From: Nephrocerus scutellatus
Lineage: Eukaryota > Arthropoda > Insecta > Diptera > Pipunculidae
Direction of reading: 5' to 3'
NCBI GenBank assembly: GCA_947095585.1
Contig: OX352762.1
Span: 28,434,669-28,498,668 of the forward strand
DNA: 64,000 nucleotides
The notes under the pieces: model-generated
The model's database searches: none
Seen by the model: only the letters and a program-made list of their open reading frames with translations
Told to the model about the DNA's origin: nothing
Part shown: positions 56,485 through 64,000 of the stretch, piece by piece
How the letters are laid out: the number at the start of each line of letters is the position of its first letter
How positions within the stretch are numbered: the first letter of the stretch is position 1
Position numbers and translations under genes: made by a program

Positions 56485-58262
56485 GGACACAGACAGACTT
56501 CCATACAGACAGACAGAGATTTGTTTTTCGCTTTTTCTGACTCTGGAGATAAGGAAATGGGTAAATCTGCAAAAATCCAGAGTTCGAAAATTTTCATGAT
56601 TACTATGCATACATCCTTTTACGATGTTAAAGAAAATAAAAAAACAAAAAACAAAAAAAAAAGAACTTATAGTTTGACTGAGTGTTTCCATTTCGACACT
56701 TTTACCTTTCTACAAAAAAATTTGTTGACTTTTTCTCGAACACTTTTCAATTTAAGGAACATCCAAATCTGCGTCACATTAGGGGAACTACGAAAATATT
56801 CTAAATCTATTCGACAAAGAAATTACTTGGCTCCGGTCCAATGTGATTCCAAATGCATTTGCATTGAAGTTATTGGCCAATGTGCGTAGAGTGGCGTACG
56901 TAACGCCACGAAAAATGCCTCCGAAACATGCTCGAAACAAGTAAAGACACTGTGGTGGGTGAGCACGGAGGGACGGGCGGGCTGGCATTAGTAGACGGCC
57001 AGTAAGCCAACCACTTGGTTTATGTGTCCTTTCACATTTTTACTTCAGCCGCAGCCAGCCGTAATATAACTCAATGTCTAGTCTCGTCTCGCCCGTCGCC
57101 CAACGCCTAATCACGATCTACGACGGGGAACATTGTATATGCACCCTGCTGAAACTAATTCCTATCCAAGGAGCGGGTTTATGAGTACACTTACCATTCC
57201 GACAGACAATACATTACTTGCCAATTTAATTCCCATTGCATTAATCATTCAGCTGTGGTGTGTTGCTTACATTGGCCGCACGGCTGTTGTGGCGGTTGGC
57301 TATACACTTGCAGCGTCGCATCAAAGCATCGTGCTGCCGGCATGCTGGCGGCGCCCATTAGTATCAAAATACCAGCATCTACGCCGTTTACAGCATTTCT
57401 GTAAAGCGGAGAAGAACGTCGATGAACAAACAACAACATCTTGGGTTTGTCGCCACTAAAAAGCTTCTGTCTCATCCCACTGTATGATCTTAGAAGATGC
57501 CTTATACATCAGAGATCACAGATTGGTGCAATATCTGTGTAACCGTTTGTGAAACTGCATCTCTGACGGCTGCAACATCAGACAGAGATTACAAACAAGA
57601 CGAACGATCAGGCTAAACCAGGTCGCTGATGCTGATGGAAGAATGGAGTGAATTTATGTTAACAACAACAATAGTAATATCTGTCATTTGTAATGTCAAA
57701 CAAACGAGCTAATATATACACTCTGCTGCAGTATTCGCCAAGCTGACAAAACGCTCAACAAGCTTGCAACAGGCTGACATCGCGTTTTAATCAACGCGTA
57801 AATGCGAGCTCTTGCCAACGCAATGAGAAAAGCAATTCACCTTGGGGGCGACGACGTGCGTGCGTACGTTCAACGTGGAAATCTACTTGTAATTTTATGC
57901 AAATGCCAATGTTGGCTCCTTCTGCTGCTAAAGCTGTGTGTCTACCTAACGTAATGAGTCATTTCGATGCTCATGCACGTGGTGATAGCTGGAAGTCGGT
58001 TTTTTGCATCGATAACACAGAAGCAAAAAGTATTTAGTTGCACGAGCGGAAAACGTTAATAACCTTCCAAAACTCGGTTACCAGAACAAAAGCTAATGAC
58101 TTTACGGTATGTACGGTACGTTACCCGAACAACTTCTTTGAACAATGTCCTACAATTATGGGTTTGAAGAACGAAATAGAAACCATGAAACTTGAAAACT
58201 TTCAAATTCAAAAAATTCATACTTCATCGAAGGACAATCTTTTGTTTTTTCTTCTTTTCTTA
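56485..58262. other. no gene seen
   Basis: Mixed-composition DNA with several short open frames on both strands and no recognisable domain. Confidence 0.5.
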
Positions 58263-58267
58263 ATGTC

Positions 58268-59598
58268 CTATATCCCCTTGTGGGTCCTAGGGCCTCTACT
58301 ACGTTTTCTGGCAATGAGATTCAGCTCTCTCCAACTCTTCCCCAATTGCCGTGACTCCTCCTCAACTGTTCTGCACCATGTATTTCTCGGACGACCCGTT
58401 CTTCTACCATCCTGAGATAACGGATTCCATTGCATTGCGTAGTTTGCTATGGAACTGTCGCCTTTTCGGAGAGTATGACCAATCCAATTTTTTGTGATAG
58501 CAGCGTTCACCTTCCAAGTGCTGCACCCATACAACAGTACAGATTCAACATTTGAAGCGAACAGTCGCAGCTTGGTCGCATTGCTTCGCCATATTATGGA
58601 CATCATTCCAAACACTAATTCGGCTCTGCTGATTCGGCTGACAATGTCCTGTTCGGTTCCACCTTCGGTCGAGACAATACTCCCAAGATATTGGACACTT
58701 TCTACTCTCTCTACCGGCTGTCCAGCTACGTTAACTTGAGTTACTGAGTAATTGCCGGGGTTGATGATTTTGGTTTTGGCAGTATTAATCTGCACACCCG
58801 CAACATTTGCCTCCCTTTCCACATTTGTTGTCATTTGGTGCAGCTCCATAGTCAACAAACGTCGTCAGCGAAGTCCAGATGTTTGAGTTGAGATGTAAGA
58901 TTCCAACGAATACCTCCGTTTCCAGTAGATAAAGCTGCGCGAAGCACATCGCTAATCACCAACAAAAAAAAGTATTGGCGATAGAATGCAACCGTGCCGT
59001 ACCCCACTTAGGATCTCGAATTCCTCTGACAGGTTTCCTCTATGCAGCACATGCTTTAATAATAGTTATTATTTTATCGGGTATACCTCTCCTGCGCAAG
59101 GCGAGCCAGATAATCTGTCTGTTGACACTGTCAAACGCCTTCTCAAAATCGATGAACAGCAGGTGCAGTGGAGACCGGAATTCAACGAACTGTTGAATAA
59201 TGTGCAGTAGGGTGTTGATGTGGTCTACACAGGAGGATCCTGTGCGGAAACCTGCTTGTTCGGCATCGAGTGTATCTTCCAGATGTTCATTAATTCGCAC
59301 AAGTACTATTTTGGCTTTTACAACTGCAACTTGCAACTGCAGGAAGAACGCAAATGGCTCTCCAGTTTTCGCACTCCATAAGACTACCTTTTTTAGGGAA
59401 CTTAGCAATCATTCCCTTCTTCCATTCGTCGGGGAAACTTTCTGCCTCCCAAGCTCTCTTTACAAGAGGATATAAAAGCTCTGCTGATGACGTTTGAGCG
59501 GCACGCAGAAGCTCTGCGGGTATACCATCTAGTCCTACCGACTTGTTGTTCTTTAGTGCGTTGATCGCGGTAGCAATCTTTTCTTAACTGGGAGTTGA
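58268..59598 (-). pseudogene. second RTE/CR1-like LINE, reverse transcriptase to C-terminus
   Basis: From the right, the minus strand reads NNKSVGLDGIPAELLRAAQT, then SFPDEWKKGMIAKF and DTLDAEQAGFRTGSSCVDHI. The palm blocks are LLFIDFEKAFDSVNRQIIWL and, after a gap, LDFADDVC (active-site ADD intact). Next is VAGVQINTAKTKIIN, then VERVESVQYLGSIVSTEGGT and LLYGCSTWKVNAAITKNWIG. The C-terminus carries GRRTGRPRNTWCRTVEEESR. Frames change at about 59410 and 58860, and QGC-type block B is lost. The family differs from the 61.4 kb LINE. I cannot separate RTE from CR1 membership by eye. Confidence 0.8.
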
Positions 59599-59599
59599 G

Positions 59600-60060
59600 G
59601 TGCGAATTCGGGAATGCTTTTTCGATTTCAATGAAGGCGCATAGCGCGATTTCCTTCGTGTCAAGGGACCCCTCTATACTTTCCGTCAGCTCTCACAGTG
59701 CCGTCTTGGTAGATCTGCCGCTCTGTATGCATGCTGACTCGAGTGTAGTGGTTCTCTTTCCTGTACTTTCGACCTTATAAAATTGATAAAAATGTCGATA
59801 ACCTTTTCGATAGTCTTTAGAACGAACGAAGTTAGACTAATTGGTCTGGTGAGAGCCTTCTTCCAAACTTTAGGTATGAATACCACCCTTGCCCTTCTCC
59901 AACCGCACCCTAGCACCCGAATGCTAGGCTACTTCTAAATAGTCTTAAGATGTGTGGAATAAGGTTATCTAATCCAGCTTCCATGACTGCAGGGATAACC
60001 CCATCCACACCTGCCGATTTATAGAGCTGAAAGCTTGTAACTATGCCCATCGGATTATTT
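59600..60060 (-). pseudogene. LOA/R1-like LINE reverse transcriptase, N-terminal fragment
   Basis: The minus strand reads YKSAGVDGVIPAVMEAGLDN, LIPHILRLFRSSLAFGC and, after a stop, GWRRARVVFIPKVWKKALTR. Next come PISLTSFVLKTIEKVIDIFI, PLHSSQHAY and, in another frame, IEGSLDTKEIALCAFIEIEK and AF. These are the fingers blocks and the first palm block, in which Asp of FIDIE has become Glu. It abuts the unrelated LINE at 58268-59598 at about 59600, in the same orientation. Confidence 0.75.
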
Positions 60061-60064
60061 GCTT

Positions 60065-61105
60065 TATTAATACATAGAATTTAACAAAATTGGAAATCTG
60101 CAAAAAACTTTCTTCGAAAAAAAGGAAAAGTTTTCAATTTCAAGAGACCATACTTGAGGATCCATGATCGGCCAACCGAGTTATTAAAATTCCTTGATAT
60201 TTAGTATCTTAGCCGTTTCTATTCGTCCAAAAATACTTAGAAGCACTAAGTTCCAAAGGTGAGAGAGGTTGCTCTCACAGCACAAAAGTTCATTCACATG
60301 GGAATCTCGGGCCGCTGATATAATTTTTCTTCCGTCCGCATAATAACAAGAAATAATTTCGCTCACCCAGATGTACGTAGTCCGTACGAACAGTAGAACT
60401 TGAGCATTATGCCCGGGGATATAACCAGCCGGCAATAATTAAGTACGTGGATAGTTGGTAGTCTGTTTTTTATTTTCCGTCTTAAAACGCAAACATTAAT
60501 TTACAACAAATGGAGTGTGTGGGTTTCTTGAATAATTGTTCCCATGGCGTTAATTTTGCACATAAATTAGAAGACTATCTATTCAAACGACGACTGTATA
60601 CATACATTCATTTGCCTACACAGTAAGTCCTGTTACTAGCGGACAGTCCCAGTAACATGCTGGCAAACAGGAAACAAATGATATTCAGGCAATTTGAAGA
60701 CAACTTGAACGATATTTGTCCTCTGTCGTCAATGTCATGGGAGAAGTCTTATAGATTGCTAGAAGGGGATATTGTAATTAACCCGATTTCCGGTGTGTTT
60801 AATCGAATGTCTTTCAGGAGGAGTTTGTCCGTTTGCCTACAAAGGAATTTCTTCTTTGTTTTTACATTTGCGGGACCCAACAAAAAAAAAATGTCTCAGT
60901 AGATATACCTATATATAAATAACACCGATATTTGAATAGATCGATTATCTAGTTATGGAAAATTTGCATTTTATGCTTCGTCTGAATGCATTTTAGGAAA
61001 TTTGGTGTAAAATTTTATTTCGTTGAATTAGTTAAAGCAGAAACATTAATTTTATGGCAACTATAAAATGCTTTTATTATACAATAATCATCCCAAAATT
61101 TCCCT
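60065..61105. other. no gene seen
   Basis: AT-rich DNA, unrecognised short frames only. Confidence 0.5.
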
Positions 61106-61107
61106 AT

Positions 61108-61378
61108 AATAATATTCGGCTCGGCAGACCGTTGCGGTCCAAGGCCTAGCTTCTCGAAACCATTCGTGTTGAGAATGTATATTTTTGGACACAAATGGAA
61201 TTGACCTAGAATTTAATGCCGTATCGAATTGAGAAGCTTTCTGTGACAAGTTATTACTCTCAGTTGTTAGACATTCGCGAGAGGTGGTACCGTGAAAAAT
61301 ACTTTTGGTGTTTCTGGAATTTGAACTTCGAACCTCCTGCTCAGAAGTTCAACGCACTAACCACTAGAGCCGCGCTCC
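61108..61378 (-). mobile_element. tRNA-derived SINE abutting a LINE tail
   Basis: Read on the minus strand, the head is gagcgcggctctagtggtta with an A box, and the B-box-like region is ggaggttcgaagttcaaatt. The body has gagaagctttctgtgacaag (plus strand), and the 3' end is gagccgaatattatta. Its tail aligns with the tail of the neighbouring LINE at 61382-61440. The SINE head sits only a few bases from the LINE 3' end. Confidence 0.85.
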
Positions 61379-61381
61379 CGA

Positions 61382-62690
61382 TCATCATCATCATAATATT
61401 TGGCTCTACAACCGGGGTGCGGTCCTGGCCTCCCGCAAAAAATCTCTCCACCGGTCCCGATTTCGAGCCGATGCCACCCAGTTTTGCATCCCTAAAATTT
61501 AGGCGTCCTGGTCTACGCCATCCTTCCAGCGTAGGCTTGGCCCGCCTCGCTGTCGTGTTCCATAAATCCTACCGCAAAGGACTTTCCGAGCAGGATCCTC
61601 ATCGCTCATGCGAGCTAGGTGTCCTGCCCACCAGAGCCTACCGAGCTTAATTCTCTTCACTATGTCGACATCGCGGTAATGCTCGTAGATGTCATCATTT
61701 CTTACATACGGAGCCAAAAATTATACGTATGACTTTTCTCTTGAATGCCGCTAAGAGGTCAGAATGCTTTTTGCTAAGCACCCAAGTCTCGGATCCATAT
61801 ATAAGTACTGGTATGACCATTGTCTTAAATACCAGCAGCTTGGATGTTATGGTTAAGTTCCTGGATTTGAAGGGTCTTGAGCTTGACAGACTATAGTAGG
61901 CTTTGTTGGCTTTAAGCAACCGTGCGCGTATTTATGGTTCCATGCTGTTATCGGCTGCTCCAGTTGACCCGAGATAGTTAAAGGATTGCACTACTTCAAA
62001 TTCGCGCTCCACAATTTGAATTGCGGGACCAATGTTGGATCTTCTAGTCGCAGACGTGGCCACCATGTACTTTGTTTTGCTCTCATTTATGTGCAGCCCC
62101 AGATTACGTGACACCTGCTCGATCTGGATGCAAGCTTCCTGTACAGCTTGTCTTCGTAAGCCAGTATCTGAATGGACTTATAGAGGATTGTTCCTCTCGC
62201 CGTCTATCCGCTTGTCGGAGCTCGTTATAGATGTTAAATGGGCTTGATAGTGATCCGGATATCTTTACTTGGGTTATAACATTGGACATGGTCAACCTAC
62301 ATAGTCGCGTCAGTTTATTTGGGATGCCGAATTCTCTCATGGCTTTATAAAGTAGGCGGCTTTAAAGTCTATAAAAAGATGGTGCAGTGAGTTTTGAAAC
62401 TCAAGACGTTTTTCTATCAGCTGACTAAGGGTGTAAATCTGATCAGTTGTTGATTTGCCTGTGATGAAGACACACTGGTATGAACCAATGATGACTTTAG
62501 CGTATGGGGCTATCCTGTCTTGAAGGATAGAGGAGAAAATCTTATACGCGGTACTCGACAACGTTGTACCACGATAATTGCTGCAGGTTGTGATATCTCC
62601 TTTCTTATGTATGGGGCACAGGATGCCTCTTCGCCAGTCTTCTGGCATCGCTCCATCCTTCCATACTTGCACTATTATTTCATGAATCGC
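61382..62690 (-). pseudogene. RTE-like LINE, longest copy, 5' truncated
   Basis: From the right, the minus strand reads QVWKDGAMPEDWRRGILCPI, HKKGDITTCSNYRGTTLSST and DRIAPYAKVIIGSYQCVFIT, then GKSTTDQIYTLSQLIEKRLE and LHHLFIDFKAAY, in which Asp of the palm is present. A decayed stretch follows, without a visible YADD. Next are GLHINESKTKYMVATSATRR, FEVVQSFNYLGS and LIYGSETWVLSKKHSDLLAA. The last block is DIVKRIKLGRLWWAGHLARM, with RQRGGPSLRWKDGVDQDA near the end. The 3' end is gtagagccaaatattatgat followed by gatgatgatc (61382-61410). It is broken by several stops and frameshifts. Confidence 0.85.
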
Positions 62691-62734
62691 TTGGCGCGGC
62701 CTATAATCACCGTTTATTCACTTTACCATCATAC

Positions 62735-63040
62735 TACAATATTATTATTATTGTATAATTCTAAAATCATTCAAAAATGCTCGCTCGTAATCCTAAAACG
62801 ATTCTACAATGATCCTATAATTATCCGATAAACATCCCGTATTTATTCTTTAGTCATACAATAACCCTCAATCTTCAAACACACAATAATAACCCTATAA
62901 TATTCCTGAAATATTCTTATAATCATTATTTTGTTATCATCTGATAAACGTCCTGACGACCTGACAATCCAAAAATGTCGATTCTTCTTGACGATCCACA
63001 ACTCTTAAAACGCTCACTTCAAAACCATTTAATGGTTGGT
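62735..63040 (-). repeat. degenerate ATTATAGGAT-type repeat element, second copy
   Basis: On the plus strand it shows cctataattatccgataaac and ataataaccctataatattc, then cctgacaatccaaaaatgtc and gacgatccac. This is the reverse complement of both parts of the 18400-18930 element, in mirrored order. Confidence 0.6.
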
Positions 63041-63171
63041 TTTGTGATAGCGGAAAGCGGATACAAAAAAGCCAAAAATTATTAACAATTCTCGTACATA
63101 ATTATTCAAAAAAAAATTATTTTAATAGCCGCCCCTACTTCTACACTACTTCTCTCAATTTTTTGATGGTG

Positions 63172-63375
63172 GAGATTCAGAAATTCCTTCTTTAGGCGCA
63201 CAATAGTTATGAGAAATGAATTGCCCGACTCTGTGTAACCACATTTGTATGATATGCATTAAAGACACATGTGCATAGACACCTTATCTTTTTCTCTCCC
63301 TAATTTTCTAAAGCACACGCTGTGCTATACATTCATTATATGGGTGCAAATCCCTTGAGCGTTGGTACAATATAA
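63172..63375 (+). mobile_element. Jockey-like LINE 3' end
   Basis: The stretch from gattcagaaattccttcttt to cacgctgtgctatacattca, then tatgggtgcaaatccc, corresponds to 16790-16990 of the best copy. The residual protein sense is FQNSFFRRTI. An AT-rich end follows. Confidence 0.65.
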
Positions 63376-63379
63376 AAAA

Positions 63380-63895
63380 AATATATCAACTCATCCGTAC
63401 ATGTGAATACAGAGCATATATACGATAACAATAAATATCACTAAAAATATCACATGTACAGCATCGTATCATGTATATTGAAGTTTTAATGCCGACGACC
63501 GGTAGTCCCCACTTTTTAATTATTGCTAGCAAAAAAAAAACTAAAATCGATGAGAAAGCTTAAAATAATTCCATTAATGCAACGTTTAGCTGAGTAAGCT
63601 TTATAACGTGTGTTAAGATCGGATCGGATGGGAAATAGATAGGGAAGAACCACACTTATTCATTGCAGTGAACCTCTTCTACTTTTGCGAGAAAGACTTT
63701 ATAAATGGTGCGTGCTATTTCAAAAGTATAAGGTTAAGATACAGCATCCAACATCATTATAGCATCTGAAAAATATTGATTATTTTGAAGTGCACATACA
63801 TGATGTTTGGCCACAATTTTGAATTTTAGAAGCATACATGTTTGCCTGAATGACTATCAATAAAGCAAGACCTTAGTAACCATTGAAAAATTTGT
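63380..63895. other. no gene seen
   Basis: AT-rich, nothing recognised. Confidence 0.5.
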
Positions 63896-63899
63896 TGGC

Positions 63900-64000
63900 C
63901 TTTATGTGGGAAAGAACGCTTGCGGAGACTATATAATGATGAGTTCTACGAGTGCAACCGCTATATCGACATTCTGATGAGCATTAAGCTTGGTAGATTT
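63900..64000 (+). pseudogene. RTE-like LINE C-terminal fragment cut by the window edge
   Basis: The plus strand reads ERLRRLYNDEFYECNRYIDI, then LMSIKLGRF, the same domain as on the minus strand at 2476-2640 and 61590-61700. The element should continue beyond the window. Confidence 0.8.

Noticed and set aside
57133..57475. Overlapping 108- and 76-codon frames on opposite strands
   Set aside because: No recognisable motif, no codon-usage signal that I can judge, and no repeat relationship.

Overview
This window reads as a repeat-dominated, probably intergenic or intronic stretch of a fly (Diptera) nuclear genome. The supporting signs are AT-rich DNA full of short simple repeats, no bacterial-style gene packing, and remains of animal DNA transposons and non-LTR retrotransposons. 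A higher fly, possibly a tephritid, is an inference: one mariner group has the DD41D spacing of the rosa-type elements first described from Ceratitis rosa, and LOA/R1-like and Jockey-like LINEs are typical of flies. I found no intact host gene, no canonical tRNA or rRNA gene and no CRISPR array. The only intact-looking short reading frame is a MADF-domain protein inside a small PIF/Harbinger element.

Layout. At 1-3.2 kb there is a DD41D mariner remnant and scrambled LINE pieces. A CACGCG-rich tandem repeat family lies at 5.26-6.1 kb and recurs at 47.4-48.2 kb and, inverted, at 49.8-50.4 kb. A Harbinger-type element with TTA target duplications (7186-7828) is followed by a Helitron-like repeat ending in a hairpin plus CTAG (8469-8495). 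A Jockey-like LINE piece, a SINE and a DD34D mariner fill 8.9-11.2 kb. LOA/R1-like LINE remnants lie at 12.8-13.9, 20.0-20.9, 24.9-27.2, 55 and 59.6-60.1 kb. The longest single element is a Jockey-like LINE at 14.3-17.0 kb, with further fragments at 29.7-30.3 and 48.2-48.9 kb and bare 3' tails at 21.5, 49.4 and 63.2 kb. Helitron remnants lie at 22.3-23.2 and 43.7-45.1 kb. Minisatellites occur at 30.4-31.2 and 35.95-36.3 kb, an inverted-repeat element at 32.86-33.25 kb, a nested mariner/Helitron pair at 42.7-43.6 kb, and a long Helitron-like minisatellite interrupted by a LINE at 54.1-56.5 kb. The right end holds two LINE remnants, a SINE and, at the last 100 bases, the start of another LINE copy.

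How the parts relate. The most informative relationship is between a four-copy tRNA-derived SINE family (9.6, 26.2, 32.3, 61.1 kb) and an RTE-like LINE family (2.5, 37.9, 40.2, 61.4, 63.9 kb). The last 40 or so bases of SINE and LINE closely resemble each other, which suggests that this LINE mobilised the SINE. Nesting gives relative ages: a SINE sits inside a LOA-like LINE, a LINE inside a minisatellite, and a minisatellite inside a mariner. All homology calls come from reading translations and motifs by eye; clade names are given at the level I can support.
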